Shown: positions 48,874-58,522, numbered from the stretch's first letter. The stretch is 64,000 nt of DNA from Streptomyces prunicolor NBRC 13075 (GCF_000367365.1 NZ_BARF01000047.1:124001-188000), one strand, 5' to 3'. Notes: generated by a model not told the origin, from the letters alone. A program made the numbers and translations.

Positions 48874-49701
48874 ATGCACGCGCAACTCGACGTATCCGGC
48901 CTGCACAAGGTCTACGAAGGTTCCGGCCGCCATGTCGAGGCGGTGCGGGACCTCACCTTCACCGTCGACGCCGGCGAACTCGTCTGTCTCGTCGGCCCGT
49001 CGGGCTGCGGAAAGACAACCCTGTTGAAGTGCATGGGCGGGCTGCTCACCCCGACCGCGGGTGAAGTCCTCCTCGGCGGACGGAAGGTGAGCGGTCCGCC
49101 ACCCGGTATGGCGTTCGTGTTCCAGGAGTACGGCCGCAGCCTCTTCCCCTGGATGCGGGTCGGCGAGAACGTCGAACTGCCGCTGAAGCAGAAGGACTTG
49201 TCGAAGGCCCGACGGCGTGAGCTGGTCGCGGACGCGCTGGAGTCGGTGGGGCTGACGGAGGCCGCGGGGGCGTATCCGTGGCAGCTCTCCGGCGGTATGC
49301 AGCAGCGGGTCGCGATCGCGCGAGCGCTGGCGTACGAGCCCGAAGTCCTGCTGATGGACGAGCCGTTCGCGGCGGTCGACGCGCAGACCCGGGCCGATCT
49401 GGAGGACCTGGTACGGGGGTTGTGGCGGGAGCGCGGGATCACGATCCTGTTCGTGACCCACGACATCGACGAGGCCGTGTACTTGGGCGAGCGCGTGGTC
49501 GTGCTGTCCGCGTCCCCGACCGTCGTGCAGGAGCAGCTGAAGGTCGATCTGCCCGTGGAGCGCGACCAGTTGCACACCCGGGTCTCCCCACGCTTCGCCG
49601 AACTGCGGACCCATGTGTACGAGCAGATCCAGGCGGCGAAGCGCGGAACTCTCCCGGTTCAGGACCGGCTCACGCCGTCGGACACGCCTCCCCTTCGCTG
49701 A
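48874..49701 (+). CDS. SsuB/TauB-like ABC ATPase
   Basis: 275 residues from ATG 48874 with AAAGGG six bases before it; GTG 48850 in the overlap with the permease stop is an alternative. It has Walker A GPSGCGKTTLLKC, the Q loop FVFQEYGRSLFPW, signature LSGGMQQRVAIARAL, Walker B VLLMDEPFAAVD and switch His FVTHDIDEA. It energises the two upstream permeases. Confidence 0.95.
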   Translation: MHAQLDVSGLHKVYEGSGRHVEAVRDLTFTVDAGELVCLVGPSGCGKTTLLKCMGGLLTPTAGEVLLGGRKVSGPPPGMAFVFQEYGRSLFPWMRVGENVELPLKQKDLSKARRRELVADALESVGLTEAAGAYPWQLSGGMQQRVAIARALAYEPEVLLMDEPFAAVDAQTRADLEDLVRGLWRERGITILFVTHDIDEAVYLGERVVVLSASPTVVQEQLKVDLPVERDQLHTRVSPRFAELRTHVYEQIQAAKRGTLPVQDRLTPSDTPPLR

Positions 49702-49758
49702 ACTGCCCTGCGAACCGGCCGGTGTTGGCGACGCGGGGTGACGGCCGATGGCCGACGG

Positions 49759-51360
49759 CTATGCGGTGTGCAGCCAGGCAGCGGTGTCCTGCGGGAGGCG
49801 GCCCCGGTCGTCCAAGGGACCGCTGGCGAGGAGGAGCCGGGTGCTCGGGGGAAGCTCGACGGGCTCGTCCGACAGGTTGACCACGCACATCGCGCCGCCC
49901 GGGCGACTGAAGGTCAGGACGCCGTCCGGGGCGGGCAGCCAGGTGAGGGGACCGTCGCCGAAGACCGGTCGGAGGCGGATCGCCTCGCGGTAGAGGTTGA
50001 GCATGGAGTCGACGGTCCGCTGTTGACGGTCGACCGCATACGATGTCCAGCCGACCGGCTGCGGCAGCCACGGCTCCTCGCGCGAACCGAAGCCCGCGTA
50101 CGGTGCGCCCTCGACCCAGGGCAGCGGCACCCGGCAGCCGTCGCGGCCGGGGTCGGTGCCGCCGGACCGGAGGTACATCGGATCCTGTATGCGGTCGACG
50201 GGCAGCTCGACCTCGGGCAGTCCCAGCTCCTCCCCCTGGTAGAGGTAGACGACCCCGGGCAGCGCCAGTGACAGCAGCGCCGCCGCTCTCGCGCGCCGGG
50301 TGCCGAGGGCGAGGTCGGTCGGGGTGCCGAAGGCCTTGGTGGCGAAGTCGAAGCCGGTGTCGGCGCGGCCGTAGCGGGTGACCGTGCGGGTCACGTCGTG
50401 GTTGCACAGGACCCAGGTGGCGGGCGCGCCGATCGGGGCGTGCTCGGCGAGGGTCTCGTCGATCGAGGCGCGCAGTCGCTCCGGGTCCCAAGGGCAGGAC
50501 AGGAAGGCGAAGTTGAAGGCGGTGTGCAGTTCGTCGGGGCGGAGATAGCGGGCGAAGCGTTCGGTGTCGGGGAGCCAGACCTCGCCGACGAAGACGGCGC
50601 CGTACTCGTCGGCGACGGCCCGCCAGGAGCGGTAGATGTCGTGGAGTTCGTCGCGGTCGACGAAGGGGTTGGGGTCGCGGCCCTCGACGAAGTCGGGCAG
50701 GGCGGGGTCCTTGGCGAGCAGCGCCGCCGAGTCGATACGGACCCCTTCGACACCGCGCTCGAACCAGAACCGCAGGATGTCCTCGTGCTCCTGACGCACC
50801 GCCGGGTGGGCCCAGTTGAGGTCGGGCTGTTCGGGGGTGAACAGGTGGAGGTACCAGTCGCCGTCGGGGAGCCGGGTCCACACCGGTTCGGTGGAGCCGG
50901 CGAACTGGGACGGCCAGTCGTTGGGCGGGAGTTCACCGTGTGCGCCGCGTCCGGGGCGGAAGTGGAACAGCTCGCGCTCGGGGCCACCGGCGAGGGCGGC
51001 GCGGAACCACGGGTGTTGGTCGGAGACGTGGTTCGGCACGATGTCGACGATCGTGCGGATGCCCAACTCCCTTGCCTCGGCGATGAGTTTCTCCGCCTCG
51101 GCGAGCGAGCCGAAGGCCGGGTCGATGGCGCGGTAGTCGGCGACGTCGTAGCCACCGTCCTTCATCGGTGACAGGTACCAGGGGTTGAACCACAGGGCGT
51201 CCACGCCGAGTTCGGCGAGATACGGCAGTCGGGAGCGGACGCCCGCGAGGTCGCCGGTGCCGTCGCCGTCGCCGTCCGCGAAGCTGCGGACGTAGACCTG
51301 GTAGATGACGGCGGAGCGCCACCAGTCGTCCTGGCTCTGGGCATGGGGGGGCTGTCCCAC
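49759..51360 (-). CDS. aglA: GH13 alpha-glucosidase
   Basis: 533 residues without a signal peptide, so cytoplasmic. GH13 motifs: DIVPNHVS, GVRIDSAALL with the nucleophile Asp, FVGEVWLPD with the acid Glu and LCNHDVTR with the third Asp. It should hydrolyse maltose and malto-oligosaccharides imported by the adjacent MalEFG system. The gene order malR-malE-malF-malG-aglA matches the maltose locus known in Streptomyces coelicolor, which is the reason for the symbol. It ends the operon, 40 bases after malG. Confidence 0.9.
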   Translation of the reverse strand: MGQPPHAQSQDDWWRSAVIYQVYVRSFADGDGDGTGDLAGVRSRLPYLAELGVDALWFNPWYLSPMKDGGYDVADYRAIDPAFGSLAEAEKLIAEARELGIRTIVDIVPNHVSDQHPWFRAALAGGPERELFHFRPGRGAHGELPPNDWPSQFAGSTEPVWTRLPDGDWYLHLFTPEQPDLNWAHPAVRQEHEDILRFWFERGVEGVRIDSAALLAKDPALPDFVEGRDPNPFVDRDELHDIYRSWRAVADEYGAVFVGEVWLPDTERFARYLRPDELHTAFNFAFLSCPWDPERLRASIDETLAEHAPIGAPATWVLCNHDVTRTVTRYGRADTGFDFATKAFGTPTDLALGTRRARAAALLSLALPGVVYLYQGEELGLPEVELPVDRIQDPMYLRSGGTDPGRDGCRVPLPWVEGAPYAGFGSREEPWLPQPVGWTSYAVDRQQRTVDSMLNLYREAIRLRPVFGDGPLTWLPAPDGVLTFSRPGGAMCVVNLSDEPVELPPSTRLLLASGPLDDRGRLPQDTAAWLHTA

Positions 51361-51400
51361 GGTGCTGGCCTTTCTGTCGGGGGCGTCGAAGGGGGCGGTG

Positions 51401-52276
51401 TCAGCCCTTCGTGCTGCCCGCGCTGATCCCGGCGATGATGTGCCGCTGGAAGACCAGGAACATCGCGACCATGGGGATGCTCGCGATCACCATCGCGGCG
51501 ATGAGCACGGTCAGTTGGATGTTCTGGGACAGCTGGACGAGTGCCACGCTGATCGGCTGTTTGTCGGTGTCGGAGAAGACCATCAGCGGCCACAGGAAGT
51601 CCTGCCAGACGGCGACGAGCGCGAAGATCGACACGACGCCGAGCACGGGCCGGGACATGGGCAGGACGATGGACCACAGGGTGCGGAGTTTCCCGGCGCC
51701 GTCGATCTCGGCGGCCTCCATGACGTCGCGCGGGAGTTGGTCGAAGAACCGCTTCAGGAGATACAGGTTGAAGGCGTTGGCGACGGCCGGGAGCCAGATG
51801 CCGAGGGGGTCGTTCAGCAGGCTGGTGTGGATCAGCGGGAGGTCGGCGACGGTCAGGTACTTCGGTACGACCAGTGCCTGGGCCGGGACCATCAGCGTCG
51901 CCAGGATGCCGCCGAGGATCAACTTGCCGAAGGCGGGCTTCAGTTTGGACAGGGCGTAGGCGGCGGCCGTGCAGAGGACCAGTTGGAACGCCCAGGCGCC
52001 GGCGGCCTGGACGACCGTGTTCCACAGGTGTTCCGGGAGCTGCATCAGGTCCCAGGCGTCGGTGTAGCCGCTGAGGTGCCACTGCTTGGGGATGATCGTG
52101 GGCGGGGTCTGCGCGATCTCGTCCGGCGACTTCATGGCGCCGGTGACCATCCAGTAGACGGGGAAGAGGAAGGCGAGCGCGAAGAGCACGACGACGCCGG
52201 TGAACACCGTCCAGTAGACGGCCTTTCCGCGCGGCCGGGCGAGGGTCGCCGGGGAGAGCAGCGTGCGGGTGGTCAC
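51401..52276 (-). CDS. malG: Maltose ABC permease MalG
   Basis: 291 residues from GTG 52276, overlapping the malF stop (GTGA). Six helices and the EAA loop RDVMEAAEIDGAGKLRTLWS. It pairs with MalF, and the ATPase is probably the shared MsiK encoded elsewhere. Confidence 0.9.
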   Translation of the reverse strand: MTTRTLLSPATLARPRGKAVYWTVFTGVVVLFALAFLFPVYWMVTGAMKSPDEIAQTPPTIIPKQWHLSGYTDAWDLMQLPEHLWNTVVQAAGAWAFQLVLCTAAAYALSKLKPAFGKLILGGILATLMVPAQALVVPKYLTVADLPLIHTSLLNDPLGIWLPAVANAFNLYLLKRFFDQLPRDVMEAAEIDGAGKLRTLWSIVLPMSRPVLGVVSIFALVAVWQDFLWPLMVFSDTDKQPISVALVQLSQNIQLTVLIAAMVIASIPMVAMFLVFQRHIIAGISAGSTKG

Positions 52277-53229
52277 AGGTCGTCCTCTCCGGAGCGGGTC
52301 AGCCGCAGATAGACGGCGGAGAAGACACCGAGCAGCACGAGGAGCATCACGCTGAGCGCGCAGGCGCCGCCGAAGTCGTTGTAGAGGAAGGCGTATTTGT
52401 AGATCAGGTAGAGCACGGTGACGGTGGCGCTCTCCGGTCCGCCGCCGGTGATGACGAACGGCTCGGTGAACACCTGCATCGTGGCGATGATCTGAAGGAG
52501 CATCAGCATCAGGATGACGAACCGGGTCTGAGGGACCGTCACATACCGGACGCGTTGCAGCAGGCTCGCACCGTCCAGTTCGGCGGCCTCGTACAGCTCG
52601 CCGGGGATGGACTGGAGCGCGGCCAGGTAGATCAGGACGGTGCCGCCCAGGTTGGCCCAAGTGGCCACGATCACCAGGGAGATGAGGGCGGTGTCGGTGC
52701 CGTTGGACCAGTTCGAGGTGGGCAGGTGCAGAAAGCGCAGCGTCTCGTTGGCGAGGCCGGCCCCCGGATCGTAGAACCACTTCCACAGTAGGGCGGTGAC
52801 CACCGGCGGGATCATCACCGGGAGGTAGACGACGATCCTGAAGAACGCCTTCCAGTGCCTCAACTCGTTGAGGACCAGGGCGAGTACGAACGGGACCGCG
52901 AAGCCGATGAGCAGGGCCAGCAGGGTGAAGACGAGGGTGTTGCGCCAGGCGGCGGCGAACTCGGGGTCGTGCCAGACCTGGGTGAAGTTGGCGGTGCCGA
53001 CCCACTCGGGCGAGGAGCCGGGCGTGTACTTCTGGAAGGCGATCACGACCGCGCGGATCGCCGGGTACCAGGAGAACAGGGCGAAGCAGATCAGACCGCC
53101 GATGAGGAAGGCGTAGGCACGGGCCTGGTCGATGAGGCGGCGCCGCCCCCGGCCCCCTGCCGGGGGCGGCGCCTGGACCTGTCGTACCGCCGTCGGCTCG
53201 ACGGAACTCCGGGTGGCCGTCCGGGTCAT
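52273..53229 (-). CDS. malF: Maltose ABC permease MalF
   Basis: 318 residues with a proline-rich cytoplasmic N-terminus, six membrane helices and the EAA loop PGELYEAAELDGASLLQRVR. It lies four bases after malE and overlaps malG, so malEFG are one message. It forms the translocation pore with MalG for maltose or malto-oligosaccharides. Confidence 0.9.
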   Translation of the reverse strand: MTRTATRSSVEPTAVRQVQAPPPAGGRGRRRLIDQARAYAFLIGGLICFALFSWYPAIRAVVIAFQKYTPGSSPEWVGTANFTQVWHDPEFAAAWRNTLVFTLLALLIGFAVPFVLALVLNELRHWKAFFRIVVYLPVMIPPVVTALLWKWFYDPGAGLANETLRFLHLPTSNWSNGTDTALISLVIVATWANLGGTVLIYLAALQSIPGELYEAAELDGASLLQRVRYVTVPQTRFVILMLMLLQIIATMQVFTEPFVITGGGPESATVTVLYLIYKYAFLYNDFGGACALSVMLLVLLGVFSAVYLRLTRSGEDDL

Positions 53230-53233
53230 CGGG

Positions 53234-54580
53234 TCAGCCCCGGGCCAGGATGCCGTCGATCTTTCCGGAGGCGTCCTTGAGGAGTTGGTCGATGTTCGCG
53301 TCCTTCTTGGTGAGGACGGCGGAGACGGCTCCGTCGAGGACGGAGTAGATCTGCTGGGCGTCCGGCGGCTCGATCTTCATCTGGAGGGACTGGTTGCCGT
53401 CGAGGAAGGCCTGGTAATTGGCCACCGGGACATTGGAGTTGGCCTTCTTGACCTGCTGGTCCTTGGCGTCGGCGGCGCCGGTGAACAGGCGCGGTTCGGG
53501 CAGTCCGACGGGTGCGTTGGCCTTCTTGGCGCGGGCGTAGTCGCCGAGGAAGCCGCTGCCCGGGGTGAGGAACATGCTGTCGAGCCACTTGAGGCCGACG
53601 CGGATCTGGGCGGGCGTGTCGTGCTTGTTGAACATGTAGCCGTCGCCGCCGATGAGCGTGCCCTGACCGCCGGGCATCGGGCCGAGGGCGAGGTCGTCGT
53701 AGTTGCCGCCCTTCTCCTTGACCAGGATCGGGATGTTGTCCGGCGCGGAGAGGTACATGCCGAGCTTGCCCGAACCCATCAGCTGCTGCACGTCGTTGAT
53801 GACCAGGAGCTGCTTGCTGCCCATCGAGTTGTCGGTCCAGCGCATGTCGTGCAGGTTCTGCAGCACGGCGTGACCCTGGGGCGTGTCGATGGTGGCCTTC
53901 TTGCCGTCGGCGCTGACGACGTCGCCGCCCTGCGAGTACATCTCGGCGGTGAAGTGCCAACCCCCTTGGTTCTGGGCGCTGTAGTCGGCGTAGCCGATGG
54001 TGCCGTTGCCGAGCGCGGCTATCTTCTTCGCGTCGGCCCGGACCTCGGCCCAGGTCGTCGGCGCCTTGTCGGGGTCGAGGCCGGCCTGCTGGAAGAGCTT
54101 GCGGTTGTAGATCAGGCCCATCGAGTAGCCCGTGCGCGGGATGCCGTAGATCTTGCCGTCGACGGTGTAGATGTCACGCAGCTGCTTCTGCAGCGTGTCG
54201 TAACTCTTCAACTCCTTGATGTACGGCGTGAGATCGGCGGCCTGGTTGATGTCGACGACGTGCTTGGCGTCGGTGAAGTACGTGTAGAACACGTCCTCCA
54301 TCTGGCCGCCGGCGAGTTTGGCGTCGAAGGTCTTCGGGTCCTGGCAGGGGAACGCGTCATGGGTGACGACGTCGATATCGGTGTTCTTCTTCTCGAAGGC
54401 CGCGACGTCGGAATCGAAGAACTTGCGGTCGACCTTGGCGCTCTTGGGCGGCTCGCAGTTGACCGTGATGCGCGTCTTGCCGCTCGCCGAGTCGTCACCG
54501 GACCCGCAGGCGGCGGCAGTGAGCGCGAGAGAACAGACGCCGATCGCGGCGAAGGTGCGGCGGAACCCGGTGCTTCTCAT
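53234..54580 (-). CDS. malE: Maltose/maltodextrin-binding lipoprotein MalE
   Basis: 448 residues from ATG 54580, with AGAGGGG seven bases before it. The lipoprotein signal ends at ALTAAAC (Cys near residue 25). The mature part is a solute-binding protein (RITVNCEPP, YGIPRTGYSMGLIYNRKLFQQ, GSGKLGMYLSAPDN). It delivers alpha-glucosides to MalFG. GCAAGA- and GCGCA-type sequences just upstream (about 54640-54662) resemble those before malR and may be MalR sites. Confidence 0.9.
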   Translation of the reverse strand: MRSTGFRRTFAAIGVCSLALTAAACGSGDDSASGKTRITVNCEPPKSAKVDRKFFDSDVAAFEKKNTDIDVVTHDAFPCQDPKTFDAKLAGGQMEDVFYTYFTDAKHVVDINQAADLTPYIKELKSYDTLQKQLRDIYTVDGKIYGIPRTGYSMGLIYNRKLFQQAGLDPDKAPTTWAEVRADAKKIAALGNGTIGYADYSAQNQGGWHFTAEMYSQGGDVVSADGKKATIDTPQGHAVLQNLHDMRWTDNSMGSKQLLVINDVQQLMGSGKLGMYLSAPDNIPILVKEKGGNYDDLALGPMPGGQGTLIGGDGYMFNKHDTPAQIRVGLKWLDSMFLTPGSGFLGDYARAKKANAPVGLPEPRLFTGAADAKDQQVKKANSNVPVANYQAFLDGNQSLQMKIEPPDAQQIYSVLDGAVSAVLTKKDANIDQLLKDASGKIDGILARG

Positions 54581-54690
54581 CGGTGGACCCCTCTGGGCAG
54601 GAGCGGTGGGCGCCGCACACTCAAGCACCGCCGACACCTGTCCGCAAGATGTCGCGCAGAATCTGTAATTATTCGACAGTGCGGTGACTA

Positions 54691-55689
54691 TCAGCCGCGC
54701 GGGGCTTGCGCGGTGGAACCACGCACTACCAATTCCGGTTCGAAGAGCAGTTCTTCGGCCGGTACGGCGGTCCCGCCGACCTGTGAGTTCAGCAGCTCCA
54801 CGGCGGCCCGGCCCATGGACTCGATGGGCTGGCGGACGGTGGTCAGCGGGGGCTCGGTGCAGTTCATCAGGGCGGAGTCGTCGTAACCGACGACGGAAAT
54901 CTGTGACGGGACGTCAAGTCCCTTGCGGCGGGCGGCCCTTACCGCACCCAGGGCAAGGGGGTCGCTGGCGCAGATGATGCCGGTGACACCCCGGTCGATC
55001 AGCCGGGAGGCCGCGGCGTGGCCGCCCTCGATGGAGAAGATGGCCCGGGCGACGAACTCGTCGGGCAGGTCCGCCGCGATGGCCCGCGCGGCGGCCAACT
55101 TCCGTGCCGACGGCATGTGGTCGGCGGGGCCGAGGACGAGCCCGATGCGCTCATGGCCGAGGGAGGCGAGGTGCCGCCAGGCCTGCTCGACAGCGACCGC
55201 GTCGTCGCAGGACACGGCGGGGAAGCCGAGGTGGTCGATGGCCGCGTTGACCAGGACGACCGGGATGTTGCGCTCGGCGAGCAGGCGGTAGTGGTCGTGC
55301 GGCGCGTCCGCCTGCGCGTACAGCCCACCGGCGAACACGACGCCGGAGACCTGCTGTTGCAGCAGCAACGTCACATAGTCGGCCTCGGAGACGCCGCCCT
55401 TGGTCTGGGTGCACAGCACCGGGGTCAGGCCGAGTTGGGCGAGCGCGCCGCCGATCACCTCGGCGAAGGCGGGGAAGATGGGATTCTGCAGCTCGGGCAG
55501 CACCAGCCCCACCAATCGCGCGCGTTCACCGCGCAGTTGGGTGGGCCGCTCGTAGCCGAGAACGTCCAGGGCGGAGAGCACCGCCTGCCGGGTGGGCTCG
55601 GAGACTCCGGGTTTGCCGTTGAGCACCCGGCTGACCGTGGCCTCGCTGACCCCGACCTTCTTCGCCACCTCAGCAAGTCGTCGCGTCAT
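54691..55689 (-). CDS. malR: LacI-family repressor MalR
   Basis: 332 residues. The LacI headpiece RRLAEVAKKVGVSEATVSRVLNG is followed by the hinge region (LGYERPTQLRGERARLVGLVLP) and a sugar-binding core (VVLVNAAIDHLGFPAVSCDD, ISVVGYDDSALMNCTEP). Sequence and gene order agree with the Streptomyces maltose repressor, which releases DNA when malto-oligosaccharides are present. It is on the same strand as, and 110 bases from, malE. GCGCAAG repeats and an inverted repeat precede its start. Confidence 0.9.
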   Translation of the reverse strand: MTRRLAEVAKKVGVSEATVSRVLNGKPGVSEPTRQAVLSALDVLGYERPTQLRGERARLVGLVLPELQNPIFPAFAEVIGGALAQLGLTPVLCTQTKGGVSEADYVTLLLQQQVSGVVFAGGLYAQADAPHDHYRLLAERNIPVVLVNAAIDHLGFPAVSCDDAVAVEQAWRHLASLGHERIGLVLGPADHMPSARKLAAARAIAADLPDEFVARAIFSIEGGHAAASRLIDRGVTGIICASDPLALGAVRAARRKGLDVPSQISVVGYDDSALMNCTEPPLTTVRQPIESMGRAAVELLNSQVGGTAVPAEELLFEPELVVRGSTAQAPRG

Positions 55690-55692
55690 GTG

Positions 55693-55728
55693 CGCAAGAA
55701 TAGCGCAAGATACGCAAGTGGTTTGCGT
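55693..55728. promoter_or_regulatory. GCGCAAG repeats and inverted repeat upstream of malR
   Basis: Direct copies of GCGCAAGA lie at about 55692 and 55703. ACGCAA-N5-TTGCGT at 55712-55728 is a perfect inverted repeat. They sit immediately before the malR start and are probably autoregulatory sites for MalR. Confidence 0.55.
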
Positions 55729-55781
55729 TACGGGGTGGTCGGATCAAGTCGCCCACAGAACCGCCCGACTTCCGGTAGCGG

Positions 55782-56474
55782 TCAGTCGTGAGCGGCCCAC
55801 AGACCGCGGACATGCCCCAGGTGCCGGGTCATGATCTCACGCACGGCCCGCTTGTCACGGTCCAACAGCGCGTCCAGCAGCTCCAGATGCTCCTGCGCGG
55901 AGGCCAGCAGACGCCCGGCCTCGACCAGCGCGGTCAGCCCGTAGAGACGCGAACGCCCCCGCAGATCACCGACGACCTCGACGAGGTGGGCATTGCCGGC
56001 CAGGGCGAGCAGCCCGAGGTGGAAGCGGGTGTCGGCCTCGACGTACGCGATGAGGTCACCGGCCACGGCCGCGTGGACGATCTCCCGGGCGGCCGGGCGC
56101 AGCGCCTCCAGCGAGACGGGGTCGGCGGTCCCGGCCATCCCCACCACCGTGGGGATCTCGATCAGCGCGCGGATGTGGGTGTACTCGTCGAGCTGCTTCT
56201 CGGAGACGGCGGTGACCCGGAACCCCTTGTTGGGAACGGTGTCGACCAGCCCTTCCTTGACCAGGTCCAGCATGGCCTCGCGCACCGGGGTCGCCGAGAC
56301 ACCGAAGCGGGCGGCGAGCGTCGGCGCGGAGTACACCTCGCCGGGCCGCAGCTCCCCCGCGATCATCGCGGCCCGCAGGGCATCGACGACCCGCTCGCGA
56401 TAGCTGCTCTTCTTACCGCCCAGCGTGGGCAGCTCCGGAGCGGTGGGCGGTGCGCTGGCGCGCTGGACGGCCAT
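55782..56474 (-). CDS. GntR-family regulator, FCD (FadR) type
   Basis: 230 residues. A winged helix (about 22-90, YRERVVDALRAAMIAGELRPG and VSATPVREAMLDLVKEG) is followed by an all-helical FCD domain (about 95-220) with the metal-ligand pattern seen in EADTRFHLGLLALAGN and the C-terminal MTRHLGHV. It lies after the hydroxyproline genes and probably controls them. TGACATGTCA-like sites occur before its own start, before the DapA-type gene and at three further regional boundaries. The ligand is probably hydroxyproline or a pathway intermediate. Confidence 0.9.
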   Translation of the reverse strand: MAVQRASAPPTAPELPTLGGKKSSYRERVVDALRAAMIAGELRPGEVYSAPTLAARFGVSATPVREAMLDLVKEGLVDTVPNKGFRVTAVSEKQLDEYTHIRALIEIPTVVGMAGTADPVSLEALRPAAREIVHAAVAGDLIAYVEADTRFHLGLLALAGNAHLVEVVGDLRGRSRLYGLTALVEAGRLLASAQEHLELLDALLDRDKRAVREIMTRHLGHVRGLWAAHD

Positions 56475-56489
56475 CGGAATTCTCCTAGT

Positions 56490-56526
56490 GGTGCAATGTC
56501 ACACGGAGCGCAATGTCACGCGTGAC
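56490..56526. promoter_or_regulatory. Two candidate FCD-GntR operators upstream of the regulator
   Basis: TGCAATGTCA (56492-56501) matches TGACATGTCA at 8 of 10 positions, and CGCAATGTCA (56509-56518) at 7 of 10. The second runs into the perfect palindrome GTCACGCGTGAC (56515-56526). Confidence 0.55.
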
Positions 56527-56543
56527 CCGCCATTATCCCCGGT

Positions 56544-57545
56544 CTAGAGGATGAATCCGCCCGGGAACGGGTCGGTGGGATCGAGCAGGTACTGGGCGGT
56601 GCCGGTGATCCAGGCGCGGCCGGTGAAGCTGGGCAGGACGGCGGGGACACCGGCGACCTCGGTGGTGTCGAGGAGCCGTCCGGTGAACCGGGTGCCGATG
56701 AAGGACTCGTTCACGAACTCGGTGTGCAGCGGGAGTTCACCGCGTGCGTGGAGCTGCGCCATGCGCGCGCTGGTGCCGGTGCCGCAGGGCGAGCGGTCGA
56801 ACCAGCCCGGGTGGATCGCCATCGCGTGCCGGGAGTGCCGGGCGGTCGCGCCGGGCGCGTACAGGTGGACGTGATGACAGCCACGGATGGAGGCGTCCTC
56901 GGGGTGGACGGGCTCGTCCCGGTCGTTGATCGCCTCCATGAGGGACAGGCCCGCCTTGATGATGTCGTCCTTGCGGGACCGGTCGAAGGGCAGCTCGAAC
57001 TGGTCCAGCGGCAGGATGGCGTAGAAATTGCCGCCGTACGCCATGTCGTATGTCACCGTCCGCCCGTCGGCGAGGGTGATCTTCCGGTCGAGGCCGACGG
57101 AGAACGACGGGACGTTCTTGAGGGTGACGTTCTTCGCGGCACCGTTCTCGACGGCGACTTCGGCGACGACCAGTCCGGCCGGGGTGTCGAGCCGGATCGT
57201 GGTGACCGGCTCGACGACCTCGACCATGCCCGTCTCGACGAGCACGGTGGCCACGCCGATCGTGCCGTGCCCGCACATCGGCAGATAGCCGGAGACCTCG
57301 ATGTAGACGACGCCCCAGTCGCAGTCGGGGCGAGTGGGCGGTTGCAGGATCGCGCCGCTCATCGCGGAGTGGCCGCGCGGCTCGTTCATCAGGAACTGCC
57401 GGATGTGGTCGCGGTGTTCGCGGAAGTACAGCCGCCGCTCGTTCATGGTCGCGCCGGGGATCGTGCCGATGCCGCCGGTGATCACGCGGGTCGGCATGCC
57501 CTCGGTGTGCGAGTCGACGGCGTGCAGGACGAGTTTGCTGCGCAT
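56544..57545 (-). CDS. 4-hydroxyproline 2-epimerase / proline racemase family
   Basis: 333 residues from ATG 57545 with AGGAG about five bases before it. The two catalytic Cys of the racemase/epimerase branch are in PMCGHGTIGVA and SPCGTGTSARMA, so it is not a Thr-type dehydratase. It should convert trans-4-hydroxy-L-proline to cis-4-hydroxy-D-proline, the first step of the pathway completed by the adjacent dehydrogenase and DapA-type genes. Proline racemase activity is less likely given these neighbours. Confidence 0.9.
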   Translation of the reverse strand: MRSKLVLHAVDSHTEGMPTRVITGGIGTIPGATMNERRLYFREHRDHIRQFLMNEPRGHSAMSGAILQPPTRPDCDWGVVYIEVSGYLPMCGHGTIGVATVLVETGMVEVVEPVTTIRLDTPAGLVVAEVAVENGAAKNVTLKNVPSFSVGLDRKITLADGRTVTYDMAYGGNFYAILPLDQFELPFDRSRKDDIIKAGLSLMEAINDRDEPVHPEDASIRGCHHVHLYAPGATARHSRHAMAIHPGWFDRSPCGTGTSARMAQLHARGELPLHTEFVNESFIGTRFTGRLLDTTEVAGVPAVLPSFTGRAWITGTAQYLLDPTDPFPGGFIL

Positions 57546-57585
57546 GACGCTCCTGGTGAATGCCGGTGAACCGATAGGCCGTTGG

Positions 57586-58482
57586 CTACGCGAGTCCGGC
57601 CGCGATCGCCCTCTCGGTGGCGGCACGCACAGCGGCCTCCTGCTCGGGCAGCAGGGGAACGCGCGGCGGGCGCACGGGACCGCCGTGCCGGCCGACGATG
57701 TCCATGGACAACTTGATGGCCTGCACGAACTCCACCTTCGAGTCCCAGCGCAACAGCGGGTGCAGCTGCTCGTACAGCTTCTTCGCCGTGGCCAGGTCGC
57801 CGCCGACGGCCGCGTGGTACAGCTCGACGGACGCGGCGGGCAGCGCGTTCGGGTAACCGGCCACCCAGCCCTTCGCACCCGCGAGCGCCAGCTCCAGCAG
57901 GACGTCGTCGGCGCCGATCAACAGGTCGAGTTCCGGGGCGAGTTCGGCGAGCTGGTAGGCGCGGCGGACATCGCCGGAGAACTCCTTGACGGCGTGGATG
58001 TACCCCTCGCCGTGCAGCTTCGCGAGCAGTTCCGGCACCAGGTCGACCTTGGTGTCGATGGGGTTGTTGTACGCCACGATCGGCAGGCCCGCCTTCGCGA
58101 CCTCCGCGTAGTGCGCGAGCACCGAACGCTCGTCGGCGCGGTAGGCGTTGGGCGGCAGCAGCATCACCGAGGCGCAGCCGGCGTCGCGGGCCTGCTCGGC
58201 CCAGCGGCGGGACTCGGCGGAACCGTAGGCGGCGACACCGGGCATCACGCGAGCCCCGCCGATCGCGGCGACGGCCGTCTCGACGACCTTGGCGCGCTCC
58301 TCGGGCGTGAGCACCTGGTACTCGCCGAGCGAGCCGTTCGGTACGACGCCGTCGCAGCCGTTGTCGACCAGCCAGGCGCAGTGTTCGGCGAACTTGTCGT
58401 GGTCGACGGCGAGTTCGTCGGTCAGCGGGAGGGCGGTGGCGACGAGGACGCCGCGCCAGGGGCGGTTCGGGGTGGTGGTCAT
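57586..58482 (-). CDS. DapA-family lyase, probable pyrroline-4-hydroxy-2-carboxylate deaminase
   Basis: 298 residues if started at ATG 58482; in-frame ATGs at 58500 and 58518 exist but none has a clear ribosome site. A TIM barrel of the DHDPS family: VPNGSLGEYQVLT, the Tyr in VAYNNPIDTK and the Schiff-base Lys in HAVKEFSGD. Beside the epimerase and the hydroxyproline dehydrogenase it most likely deaminates and dehydrates 1-pyrroline-4-hydroxy-2-carboxylate to 2-oxoglutarate semialdehyde. A TGACATTTCA site lies just upstream. Confidence 0.88.
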   Translation of the reverse strand: MTTTPNRPWRGVLVATALPLTDELAVDHDKFAEHCAWLVDNGCDGVVPNGSLGEYQVLTPEERAKVVETAVAAIGGARVMPGVAAYGSAESRRWAEQARDAGCASVMLLPPNAYRADERSVLAHYAEVAKAGLPIVAYNNPIDTKVDLVPELLAKLHGEGYIHAVKEFSGDVRRAYQLAELAPELDLLIGADDVLLELALAGAKGWVAGYPNALPAASVELYHAAVGGDLATAKKLYEQLHPLLRWDSKVEFVQAIKLSMDIVGRHGGPVRPPRVPLLPEQEAAVRAATERAIAAGLA

Positions 58483-58512
58483 GTGCGGTTGGGATCCCAT
58501 CTCAATAGGGTG

Positions 58513-58522
58513 TGACATTTCA
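58513..58522. promoter_or_regulatory. Candidate FCD-GntR operator before the DapA-type gene
   Basis: TGACATTTCA matches TGACATGTCA at 9 of 10 positions. The context GTGTGACATTTCACC closely mirrors GTGTGACATTGCACC (minus strand of 56490-56504) before the regulator gene. Confidence 0.6.
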